A stretch of DNA of 64,000 nucleotides from Flammeovirgaceae bacterium 311. Its GTDB lineage: Bacteria > Bacteroidota > Bacteroidia > Cytophagales > Cyclobacteriaceae. Every line of letters starts with the position of its first letter. Position 1 is the first letter of the stretch. Location of the stretch: NCBI GenBank assembly GCA_000597885.1, contig CP004371.1:1240001-1304000 (forward strand), given 5' to 3'. The notes beneath the pieces are model-generated. The model had not been told where the DNA came from. It searched no databases and worked only from the letters and a program-made list of their open reading frames with translations. Position numbers and translations under genes: made by a program. Shown piece by piece: positions 16,518-23,777 of the stretch.

Positions 16518-16901
16518 TTATTCAATTTTAACATAGAACACATTTTCTATAGTCCCAAGATATTGACTTAAATGTCCCTTCTCTTTAGAATTGAACAATC
16601 CATAAACCGTGATATCCCTGTCGCTATAGTCATTCATGAATTCCTCATCACCAATAATTGGCTTAAAGGAATTAATCCAAATTCGGTCAGAATTATGATT
16701 GATAGATACATCTTCGAAGAGATTATGAAATTCGCCTGAAATCATTATTGTATCATCATCAAATTTTGAAGGATCAACTTTTAATTCGTCCCACGAGATA
16801 TGCTTTACATTCCTTAAATCCCTACCGTCACTCACTTCTACATTTGTTGAGCAGGAACCTAAGGCTAAAGCCAAAATTAACGCAGCAAAATTAGTTTTCA
16901 T
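16518..16901 (-). CDS. Cassette gene: lipoprotein, possible OB-fold, 127 aa
   Basis: Lipoprotein signal peptide with lipobox (LALALGSC). I chose ATG at 16901 (MKTNFAALIL) because the frame extends upstream only through attC sequence. The mature part (DDTIMISGEFHN, DRIWINSFKP, RDITVYGLFNSKEKG) has the alternating strand pattern of an OB-fold, as found in small lipoproteins related to nucleic-acid-binding anti-codon domains. Function unknown. Confidence 0.65.
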   Translation of the reverse strand: MKTNFAALILALALGSCSTNVEVSDGRDLRNVKHISWDELKVDPSKFDDDTIMISGEFHNLFEDVSINHNSDRIWINSFKPIIGDEEFMNDYSDRDITVYGLFNSKEKGHLSQYLGTIENVFYVKIE

Positions 16902-16920
16902 AAGGATTTTCACTTGCTTA

Positions 16921-17031
16921 CAACTTACACTAAATAACTCAGGCGACCTGTATAAAGTCCGCAAAAGCCGCTGCCTTAATAGTCAGTGGCAACCATGTTG
17001 GCTGGGAGCTTAGTTTATTCTGTTGTTGGGA
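16921..17031 (-). repeat. attC-like recombination site, degenerate
   Basis: Cassette direction: CCCAACAACAGAATAAACT opens; the closing side (CCTGAGTTATTTAGTG) is diverged from the GCTTTATTCAATGGACG of other sites and keeps only GAGTTATTTAG. The middle keeps GGTTGCCACTGACT similar to the site at 18330. Probably a decayed attC. Confidence 0.55.
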
Positions 17032-17038
17032 CTAATTT

Positions 17039-17575
17039 TCAATTTATTTTACTAATAATTCTTACTAGCACACCCACATCCAGATTCTGTTCATCTATTA
17101 TATCAGGTAGTAGTATAAACTTACAGCGACCTTTTAATATATTCTTTTTCAGGAAGTCCATTCCTGCTTCATAGTAGGTAGGATGCAGCTTAACCTTTAT
17201 AATCCCAGTATTCAGTACTATGTCGATGTCCGCCTGATGTACAATTTTAGGTCGACCTCTATAGTACACTAATATTTTCTGGCTAACAACTGAAATCACT
17301 TTTATACCATCATAACGCAGAAGACAGGCCTTGAAGCTGTTCTGCTTTTTGAATCTAATTGCTAGTCCTTTTTTTAGTAGTTCTAGGTTAATGTAATTTG
17401 ATGCAGTCGTTAATTCTTTTAGTTGGTCAAATCCCTCAATACCTGATTCATAAATGAACTTTGAGGAGCCAACTCCGCCCATTCTAAGTACCGCTAGCCA
17501 CCCAAAGTTACCGCCTAGATAGTCGATTTGACTTTGCTTTAGTTGTCCATCATGACTGAGGTTGATTACTTGCAC
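17039..17575 (-). CDS. Cassette gene: hypothetical protein, 178 aa
   Basis: Soluble protein of unknown family. I place the start at GTG 17575 after AAAAGGATA, a fair ribosome-binding site; the open frame continues upstream to 17671 only through the attC site. A central basic region (LAIRFKKQNSFKACLLRYDGI) precedes KILVYYRGRPKIV and a C-terminal alpha/beta end (DVGVLVRIISKIN). No signal peptide. Confidence 0.55.
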   Translation of the reverse strand: MQVINLSHDGQLKQSQIDYLGGNFGWLAVLRMGGVGSSKFIYESGIEGFDQLKELTTASNYINLELLKKGLAIRFKKQNSFKACLLRYDGIKVISVVSQKILVYYRGRPKIVHQADIDIVLNTGIIKVKLHPTYYEAGMDFLKKNILKGRCKFILLPDIIDEQNLDVGVLVRIISKIN

Positions 17576-17596
17576 TATCCTTTTAATTAGCACCAA

Positions 17597-17722
17597 AGCA
17601 CATTGAATAAAGCAGATGCTCTGCGCGTCCCTTTGATGAAAGTACGCAATGCCCGACTTCTGCACAAGCAATGACAGAATGAACTATGAATTGGGGGCAT
17701 TTTCCTTATTCTGTTGTTGTAG
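17597..17722 (-). repeat. attC-like recombination site
   Basis: Cassette direction: TACAACAACAGAATAAGG opens and TCTGCTTTATTCAATGTG closes. The CATTCTGTCATTGCTTGTG middle is specific to this copy. The R' box is altered (TGCTTTGG instead of ACGTTAC), so it may no longer be a good substrate. Confidence 0.6.
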
Positions 17723-17732
17723 GGAGTTTAAT

Positions 17733-18149
17733 TTATTTTTTTTCAACAGTTAAGCGTTCATTTTTCCAGTATAAAAGTATTGAATGATCTTTAGCTCTAA
17801 TTACATTTCCAGCTTTCTCTAATTCCGTCAACCACTTTATGATGGCTTCCATTCCTTCCTTTGCGACAAGTTTAATTTCATCATCCTTTTCAGTTGCTTT
17901 AATCCCATATACAGTAATTGATGATTTTCCTGCTGCAAACATTTCTTTTTTTGATTCACCTGTGTAATCTGCTCTTAGTAAAGGTGAGTCAGGATAGTTT
18001 AGCTTCGAGAGCCAATAATAAACTACATGGATTTTCTTAAGTCCATTTTCCAGAATTAGATTATCTAGTAAGCTTCTTTTTAAAGGGAAGAAGTATCCCT
18101 TTGGAAGCTTATCCTTGTCAAATGCATATGATAATCCGTTTGAATCCAT
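17733..18149 (-). CDS. Cassette gene: hypothetical protein, 138 aa
   Basis: Soluble protein with no signal peptide, starting MDSNGLSYAFDKDKLP. Predicted mixed alpha/beta fold, with a hydrophobic helix MEAIIKWLTELEKAGNVI and a final strand SILLYWKNERLTVEK. Family not recognised. It lies between an intron-like remnant (upstream) and an attC-like site (downstream, 10 bases away). Confidence 0.65.
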   Translation of the reverse strand: MDSNGLSYAFDKDKLPKGYFFPLKRSLLDNLILENGLKKIHVVYYWLSKLNYPDSPLLRADYTGESKKEMFAAGKSSITVYGIKATEKDDEIKLVAKEGMEAIIKWLTELEKAGNVIRAKDHSILLYWKNERLTVEKK

Positions 18150-18164
18150 GCTGATATTAATTCC

Positions 18165-18329
18165 CTACAGTCGAGTCACGCGGAGGAGTTTCACCCCACG
18201 TTCTCACGGAACCGTACGTGAAAATCTCCCCTACCGCGGATCTCCTAATAGGCTCTAATGTAACCGAAACGATGTGGAAGAACAATGACTGCTGTTGGTA
18301 TTTTGTGAGAGGCGGTTCAAAACAAATAC
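18165..18329 (-). mobile_element. Second degenerate group II intron-like remnant
   Basis: Closely similar to 16195-16391: shared blocks include CATTGTTCTTCCAC, GTTACATTAGAGCCTA, CACGTACGGTTCCG and GTGACTCGACTG. The CACGTACGGTTC block is the conserved 3' strand of group II intron domain V, and the AACGTGGGGTGAAACTCCTC stem fits domain VI. No protein-coding part remains. It sits at the end of the attC-like site 18330-18447. Confidence 0.45.
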
Positions 18330-18447
18330 ATCCACAGGACGAAGCAGACGACCATTCACTGCCGCTTACCGAAAATACGCAAAACTAGCTGCCTGCATTG
18401 TCAATGGCAACCATGTTAGCTAAGAGCTTGATTCATTCTGTTGTTAT
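18330..18447 (-). repeat. attC-like recombination site
   Basis: Cassette direction: GGCATAACAACAGAATGAATC opens and GTCTGCTTCGTCCTGTGGATG closes; the closing arm is diverged. The middle keeps AGCTAACATGGTTGCCATTG as in other copies. The end runs into the intron-like remnant. Confidence 0.6.
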
Positions 18448-18456
18448 GCCACGTTT

Positions 18457-19137
18457 TTATTTTTTATGTGCCATGAAATCTTCTGCTATTATGTAAGGCT
18501 GTCCTAGATTACTGGCAAAGTCACATACATCTTCATTACCAAACATTAATAGTTTTGCATTTGGCCTGTATGCATATCCTTTGTCTCTTCCGCTACTTAC
18601 ATGAGTAACATGAAAATCAATTCCAAAGTCTTGGCACACTTTTAAAACTGGCTGCTTCATCGGTTCAGGAATGGTCATAATCCTTTTACGAGCTTTTGAG
18701 CTAGACCCATGTGCATTAAACAAAGAATTGTTTAATAATATCCAATTCCCCGCATATTCATCAAAAGTATGATATAGTACCCCTACAAATTCATTATAAT
18801 TATCTGGAATGCCATTTAATTCACATTCAAGCTTATCCGATTTATAATCCCATAACAGAGGATGGTCATATAACACCCTTAACTTTACATATGGCAAATA
18901 AATAGGAGCATATAATTTATCAAACTTGATGGCCTTATGGGCAATTATCTTCCAATACTCAGTATGTTTCCATTCTTCATACTTTCCGTCACTTTCCTTT
19001 ATACCACTCTCTTCTATAATAAGCTCTAGCTCCATCGTATTAAAACCACCAATTTGAGCTTTGATTCCAATTGGATAGAGATTGCCGTCTGAGTAAAAGT
19101 CTTCGTTGTTGGTTTTATTAATAAGGTCACTTAACAT
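18457..19137 (-). CDS. Cassette gene: hypothetical protein, 226 aa
   Basis: First gene of the visible array in transcription order. Soluble, no signal peptide, mixed alpha/beta composition with several Trp/Tyr (EEWKHTEYWKIIAHKAI, YAGNWILLNNSLFNAHG). Family not recognised. Its start codon is 17 bases from the IS remnant at 19155, which has replaced the attC site that would have stood upstream. Confidence 0.65.
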   Translation of the reverse strand: MLSDLINKTNNEDFYSDGNLYPIGIKAQIGGFNTMELELIIEESGIKESDGKYEEWKHTEYWKIIAHKAIKFDKLYAPIYLPYVKLRVLYDHPLLWDYKSDKLECELNGIPDNYNEFVGVLYHTFDEYAGNWILLNNSLFNAHGSSSKARKRIMTIPEPMKQPVLKVCQDFGIDFHVTHVSSGRDKGYAYRPNAKLLMFGNEDVCDFASNLGQPYIIAEDFMAHKK

Positions 19138-19154
19138 AGGATTAATGGGGCATA

Positions 19155-19252
19155 ACGTCAGTTTGTGCGAAAGCTGGGCTGTTAAAACTGTTGAATTTTC
19201 TTCAGTTTAACAACAGGTTTAGCTAGAATCAGCAGTGCATCCTCTGATAAAA
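19155..19252 (+). mobile_element. Left-end remnant of a third IS1182-family copy
   Basis: About 98 bases nearly identical to the left ends at 5961 and 9401: ACGT, then CAGTTTGTGCGAAAG, the TTAAAACTG/CAGTTTAAC palindrome and CAACAGGTTTAGCTA, ending near the position of the transposase start. The rest of the element and its right end are missing. The flanking GTTATGCCCC on the cassette side is an attC R' box, so this copy too was inserted at an attC crossover point. Confidence 0.75.
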
Positions 19253-19350
19253 ACTCTCTTAACGCCGACCAAAGTCTGGTGAGCTGGCAGAAAAATCATT
19301 AATGAAAGACTACCCAGTTGATCGTGAAAGTGGAGCACAGTCTAGTCCAC

Positions 19351-19392
19351 AAAAAAGCCCTAGTAATTCTTATAAAGAAACTAGGGCCTAAT
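19351..19392. terminator. Bidirectional terminator-like hairpin
   Basis: GCCCTAGT (19357-19364) pairs with ACTAGGGC (19380-19387), preceded by AAAAAA and followed by a short T/A-rich tail. On the minus strand it ends the 121-aa gene transcript before the cassette array, so the array would not be read from that promoter. Confidence 0.6.
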
Positions 19393-19475
19393 TAATGAAT
19401 ATGGGTAAAGCCAGTATCCTGTAGAAGTTACTGGATTAAACCAGTACAACGTACTGAAAAATACTGCTCATCTTG

Positions 19476-19841
19476 TTACTTAGCCGTATTCATATACACA
19501 TCAGCTTCAAAACCGCCATATTCAACAGCATGTCTCAATGAAAACTCGGCTAACTTAATCTCCAGCTCATACAAAGTGTGGGGGGTATGGGCTTCTTTTC
19601 TTTTTAGCTCGATCGCAATCTTTTTTCCTTTACATATGGGATACCTTCTGCCTCTTACAAATTTTTCTTTTTTCAGAGCATTCGCAAAGTTCTTTACTGA
19701 TCTCATTGTAGGGCCTGAGAAGAGATACGTATATGTCAGTACTCCCTCCATGTTCAATCCATTAGTACTTGCATGGTTGAACAAGGTTATATTATTCTCT
19801 AAGGAAATAGAATAATCATTGGTGCTTTGTTGCGTAGTCAT
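19476..19841 (-). CDS. Hypothetical protein, 121 aa
   Basis: Soluble basic protein. Contains SGPTMRSVKNFANALKKEKFVRGRRYP, a helix-turn-rich positively charged segment that may bind nucleic acid, but I recognise no family. The promoter-like element at 19888-19918 lies 47 bases upstream and a terminator hairpin lies downstream, so it is a stand-alone unit like the 193-aa and 150-aa genes in the first 1.4 kb. Confidence 0.65.
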   Translation of the reverse strand: MTTQQSTNDYSISLENNITLFNHASTNGLNMEGVLTYTYLFSGPTMRSVKNFANALKKEKFVRGRRYPICKGKKIAIELKRKEAHTPHTLYELEIKLAEFSLRHAVEYGGFEADVYMNTAK

Positions 19842-19887
19842 TTTCTATATGATTTTAGTTTTATGGGCTTCTTTATCCCGTCTAACC

Positions 19888-19918
19888 ATTATAGAAGCTG
19901 AACTCGCGAATGTTTACT
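19888..19918 (-). promoter_or_regulatory. Bipartite promoter-like element, copy e
   Basis: Minus strand: AGTAAAC (19918-19912), 18 bp, TATAAT (19893-19888). The surrounding CTTCTATAATGGTTAGA is also shared with copy b at 1372. Confidence 0.6.
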
Positions 19919-20109
19919 CCTGAGAAAAAATATTTTAAAAAAATATTAACTTCTCCTAACCCTGCTGAATACTGCATGGCTAGCAGGCAGCGGTACTCTA
20001 CACTAAAAAAGAGCTACTGTATTTAATTATCTAGCCCTCTTCCCGACTCCATGTTTAGCAAAAATGTGAATCTGTATTCTGGATATATAAATGAAAGCAC
20101 ACCTATCCC

Positions 20110-20712
20110 ATGCAGTATCTTCAGACATACGAGCGGTTTCTTCACACATACGAACAGTACCTAAACCAAGAAAATAAGCTCAATGATCACCTACTGACGT
20201 TATATCACAGCTCCCCTGCTTCCAACTTGACATCGATTTTATCTCACGGTTTAAAAATCAATCCACCATCGAAAAACTACATTGAGCTGCCCTATACACC
20301 CAAGTATGTACAAAGCCTTTATTCTGACTATGCCCCAGATTTTTTTTCTGGTATTCCAGTTTTCCTGAGCAAAAATCCTAACCTATTTAGAGAGACTTCT
20401 GTGGATGCGACGCTACGAGTCGATTGCTCTAATTTGCCTAGAACCACAGATATTCCACGATTCCAAGACATATTGAAGAGAATAGGTGAAGTAACACTGT
20501 ATAAGCAAGGCTTTCATATATCAGCTTCTGATGATTTACCAAGTGACATCAAATCCTTGATTGATGGTGCTGGTATAATCTCCATAGAGAGACTTCTAAG
20601 AGATGAGAAGTATGTACAGGTGGCCTTCAAGTACTGCCAGACATTAGCCGTATTAAGTGACATCGAGCCTGCAAGAATCAAGGTGTGCTATATACCGAAA
20701 CATAAAAAATAA
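20110..20712 (+). CDS. ART-like (ADP-ribosyltransferase-fold) candidate protein, 200 aa
   Basis: After a helical N-terminus, LYHSSPASNLTSILSHGLKI (about residues 31-50) matches the first signature of several ADP-ribosyltransferase-fold families (Y-H-x-T/S ... I-L ... G-L), such as KptA or DarT-like enzymes. The second signature is FFSGIPVFLSKNPNLF. The later catalytic Glu/Gln is not clear; QVAFKY is the likely region. The function would be NAD-dependent modification or a toxin, but this is a fold-level guess. It is followed 11 bases later by a 117-aa gene on the same strand. Confidence 0.45.
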   Translation: MQYLQTYERFLHTYEQYLNQENKLNDHLLTLYHSSPASNLTSILSHGLKINPPSKNYIELPYTPKYVQSLYSDYAPDFFSGIPVFLSKNPNLFRETSVDATLRVDCSNLPRTTDIPRFQDILKRIGEVTLYKQGFHISASDDLPSDIKSLIDGAGIISIERLLRDEKYVQVAFKYCQTLAVLSDIEPARIKVCYIPKHKK

Positions 20713-20723
20713 GCTGCTAAAAC

Positions 20724-21077
20724 ATGATGACCCTAGTTCTCCTTAAATCTACAGACCCTGCATCTGAAAAAATACTACACTATAGCTTTAAAGTAAGTAC
20801 AGTGGTACAGAATAGAAAGAGCTTCCTTGCTGAGTATCTTTCGGAATTTAATGAGGAGGTCGATTATTTAGAAGCTATATTTTTACGTCATCAGGCGTAC
20901 ATACAAGACTTACGAAATCTATACAGACTAGATATTGCTGACCAGCAATATATCTATCAGATAGTCACAAAAATGAGGCCGTTCATTGGACGCGAAACTC
21001 CAGAATTTGAGGAATGGATGAATGTTATGTCCCGCAGAGATAAGATTAATTCCTTCAGGGCATTGAAAAAAGGATAA
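20724..21077 (+). CDS. Hypothetical protein, 117 aa, downstream of ART-like gene
   Basis: Predicted mostly helical, with charged helices (RKSFLAEYLSEFNEEVDYLEAIFLRHQ). No signal peptide. The 11-base gap suggests co-transcription with the ART-like gene; the size would suit an immunity or antitoxin partner, but nothing in the sequence proves it. The stop abuts the end of the convergent 100-aa gene. Confidence 0.55.
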   Translation: MMTLVLLKSTDPASEKILHYSFKVSTVVQNRKSFLAEYLSEFNEEVDYLEAIFLRHQAYIQDLRNLYRLDIADQQYIYQIVTKMRPFIGRETPEFEEWMNVMSRRDKINSFRALKKG

Positions 21078-21078
21078 T

Positions 21079-21381
21079 TCATTTTTTTAGCCTCTCAAAT
21101 TCTTTAATGAACTCTGCCTCTGATAAGGTAGTGTCAGCTAAAATAATTTGCTGTTCCTGCTGGAAAGTTATGTTAATCCTAAGACCCAGCTTCACACACA
21201 CTAGCAGCATCCCTAAAGACATCGATTTCCTACTGTACTCGACCTGCTCAATGTTTAGCAACGTTACAGGTATTCTGATGCTATAGAGCATTTTGAATCC
21301 TGTAACCTTTACATAGCTGGTTTTGATATCAACATCGATATGATCCTCAATGAAAAGTGATTTGAAGTCTCTTATTCGCAT
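21079..21381 (-). CDS. Hypothetical protein, 100 aa
   Basis: Beta-rich small protein (VDIKTSYVKVTGFKMLYSI, LRINITFQQEQQIILAD) with a short C-terminal helix, a pattern like a PH/GRAM-type fold. Starts 12 bases after the stop of the DUF2384-like gene, so the two are probably one operon. Function unknown. Confidence 0.55.
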   Translation of the reverse strand: MRIRDFKSLFIEDHIDVDIKTSYVKVTGFKMLYSIRIPVTLLNIEQVEYSRKSMSLGMLLVCVKLGLRINITFQQEQQIILADTTLSEAEFIKEFERLKK

Positions 21382-21393
21382 TACCCTACCTTC

Positions 21394-21801
21394 CTATGCA
21401 TTATCCCCGTATTCCATTCCGATGATTCGGCTATGAGTGTACTCTATACCTGCAATATTATCTAAGTAAGATGCGGGAGGTTTACCATCAAAATGGAAAT
21501 TTGGGCTATTGAGCCACTTCCTGAAATCTTCCTTACCCATTGCTTCAATACCAAGTCGCATAAGAGATATTAGCTTGATCCTCCTATGGGTATTCCAAAT
21601 TTTACGGAATCGCTCGTACATATATTCTCCATATTTTTCCAAGGGTACACCAGCATCACGACAGATAGCCTCCCTTCGAGCCTGCATACGAGCTTCAATG
21701 ATCCTTCTCCTAGCCTGCTCCAGCGCAGTATATTCTTCCTCTGACATGTTTCTATCCTTCAGGAAACGTCTCCTGTTTTCTGCTATAATTCGCTTCAACA
21801 C
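21394..21801 (-). CDS. DUF2384 (Xre/MbcA/ParS) antitoxin-like protein, 135 aa
   Basis: The C-terminal part matches the toxin-binding domain of Xre/MbcA/ParS antitoxins: KEDFRKWLNSPNFHFDGKPP, then SYLDNIAGIEYTHSRIIGMEYG. The family pattern is WL..PN..L.G..P..LL.T..G...V...L..I.YG. The N-terminal half is helical and Arg-rich and could replace the usual Xre helix-turn-helix. Start is GTG 21801; the frame is open upstream to about 21890 without an ATG, so the N-terminus is uncertain. Known partners are RES/ParT toxins; no RES-domain gene is adjacent, only the convergent ART-like gene. Confidence 0.6.
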   Translation of the reverse strand: MLKRIIAENRRRFLKDRNMSEEEYTALEQARRRIIEARMQARREAICRDAGVPLEKYGEYMYERFRKIWNTHRRIKLISLMRLGIEAMGKEDFRKWLNSPNFHFDGKPPASYLDNIAGIEYTHSRIIGMEYGDNA

Positions 21802-21894
21802 TATGTCTAGATTTGATAGAGCCTCCCCAATACCATGTTCAGTGGTGAGGTCAAAATCATGTTCTGTCAGCCAGCTTCTAAAACTCTACTGCCC

Positions 21895-22307
21895 TCAAAG
21901 AGACTAATGCCCTTACGGTAAAATAAAAATCGCTGCTGATTTATAGAATTACCCATCACCATACCACAAGAAGAGCTATGTTATACCTTGAGTGCTCCAT
22001 TAAACGTATCATAGATGAGCTGCTTCACATCTTTGATGGCCATCTGTAATTCCACCTTCCATCACTGCCTGCGCCAACAGGAGTATCATTGATGCTGGAA
22101 TTAACAGTTGGTAGATTAATGCGGAAAAATCCGCTGTAATGCCACTCACATGCCGTATTAATGTGGAAGATAAAATCGTTCATGGTGCCAATGGATTTTC
22201 AGTGATTGTTGGTTTTTGCCAGTCTCGGCTCACTATAATAGTCTCTTTTTTTTAGCCTTTTGAATTGCTCATTCATACAACATCATGCTGCAAATGCCAT
22301 ATTCATC
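21895..22307. other. Gene-poor stretch of about 410 bases
   Basis: No credible gene. On the minus strand a short open stretch near 22030-22185 reads NDFIFHINTACEWHYSGFF and on, coherent enough to be the remains of a gene, but it has no start in context and no recognised relative. Confidence 0.35.
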
Positions 22308-23636
22308 TCAATCTTCAGGTTTTGCTTTTCGTATATCTTCGGCAGAAATGATACGACACACATAGCCTTTCTCTGCAATGATTTCGCTTGGTAAATTCAT
22401 GAGAAAGCCTCCATTAAACTGCCATAAGACAAGCGTTCCATCCTTTAGGAAAATCCATCGGGAGAAACTTCTTTTCTCACCCATAGCTTCTTCTAATTCA
22501 TAGAAAATTGCTCCCTTTAGTCTTCCTCTAAAATTGCCTTTTTTCTGCCCCTTTTCCTTTACGTCTTCCAAAAAGGCTCGCTTGGCTTCTCCACTTAATG
22601 ACCTGCGATTGACAAAATGGATTTCTCCATAACTGGTTTCATGCTGGACGGTATAACGATAAACTGGATTATCGTTCAACTGCTGGATTAGACTTTCCCA
22701 TTTACTAAGAAATGGACGAATTGAATGCAGCTTTCCTCTCCGCCCTAACACGACTGAAATCTTAATATTTTTCGGCTGTCTTTTATCTCTAAGCTCAAGT
22801 TCAAGACATGGACTTCCAAACCAGCCTCCCCACTCAATGGAGGACATTGTAGTTAATTGTGCATCAAGGATGCTGAATTTACGTTTCAGTATATCAAATT
22901 TTCTTGGATACCTTCTTTTAGCTTTAATAAACTGGATACTGTCTCTTATCTGTCCATGTATTTTATCTATCAGAAAGTACTCAAAGCGCTCACCAGCCAG
23001 CCTAGATTTATTAGTCTTGAGGTTGTCGGGCAGAAGTTGAGCAATAAGGGAAGGAATTCTGGCATTGTAAACATACTGATCTGCCACTTTCCATGGCATC
23101 ATGTAGGGGTACTGTCCCTCTGAATATATGTGCAATGTATCATCTCCACTGATAACTGCCAGATGAGTGAAGGGATAATCATCCGTCCAATGGGAGCCTT
23201 GCATTCTCCATGCTGCCATTTTTACCTTTTCATAGTTTCTAATGGTATTCACAGCAATAGAATCTATTTCGGCAGATTCATCACGTTTGCCTAAATATGA
23301 AATCCATAGCTGCTGGGCATTGTGAATGAGCCAAAGGGAATCTCTACCAAACATTCGCAATGGATCATACTGGATCAAGGTATCCGATTTCAGAGAACCA
23401 AGCAATTCATTGATTAGCTCAGGATTAATGCTTCTCGTGAGGGAGTCCTCGTGATTCGTGGAGGTAAGCAGATAATTTTCTCTATGTAGCTGGAACTCAT
23501 TACCGTACTGACCCCACCCCCAATAGGAGTCCTGTAAGATGATCTTATCCCAATTGCTAATAATGCTTTCTTTGCCTTGGGAGTAGCAAACAAAACTTGA
23601 GGTTAACAGAAGCAAGATGGAAATAAGGAATTTCAT
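22308..23636 (-). CDS. Secreted hypothetical protein, 442 aa
   Basis: Signal peptide MKFLISILLLLTSSFVCYSQ. The mature part is a soluble domain of unknown family with many Trp/Tyr/Arg. Its end (FSRWIFLKDGTLVLWQFNGG) is beta-type. It is divergent from the 590-aa secreted gene with 141 bases between starts, so they may share control. No metal-binding or catalytic motif stands out. Confidence 0.75.
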   Translation of the reverse strand: MKFLISILLLLTSSFVCYSQGKESIISNWDKIILQDSYWGWGQYGNEFQLHRENYLLTSTNHEDSLTRSINPELINELLGSLKSDTLIQYDPLRMFGRDSLWLIHNAQQLWISYLGKRDESAEIDSIAVNTIRNYEKVKMAAWRMQGSHWTDDYPFTHLAVISGDDTLHIYSEGQYPYMMPWKVADQYVYNARIPSLIAQLLPDNLKTNKSRLAGERFEYFLIDKIHGQIRDSIQFIKAKRRYPRKFDILKRKFSILDAQLTTMSSIEWGGWFGSPCLELELRDKRQPKNIKISVVLGRRGKLHSIRPFLSKWESLIQQLNDNPVYRYTVQHETSYGEIHFVNRRSLSGEAKRAFLEDVKEKGQKKGNFRGRLKGAIFYELEEAMGEKRSFSRWIFLKDGTLVLWQFNGGFLMNLPSEIIAEKGYVCRIISAEDIRKAKPED

Positions 23637-23777
23637 TTATGCGAATTTTGAGATTAGCCATGCCTCTATCATCATTTGGCAACCTCATTTTTTGATAATT
23701 TATAACTTTAAGTTATTCCTCCAATTTACAAACATTGCCTTTAACTATTGAAGAAGTCAACCACAACATCTTTTTAG

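Noticed and set aside
4885-19252. CRISPR array as explanation for the regularly spaced repeats
   Set aside because: Repeats are 66-130 bp, imperfect and separated by whole genes, with complementary ends; no short identical repeats or cas genes are present.
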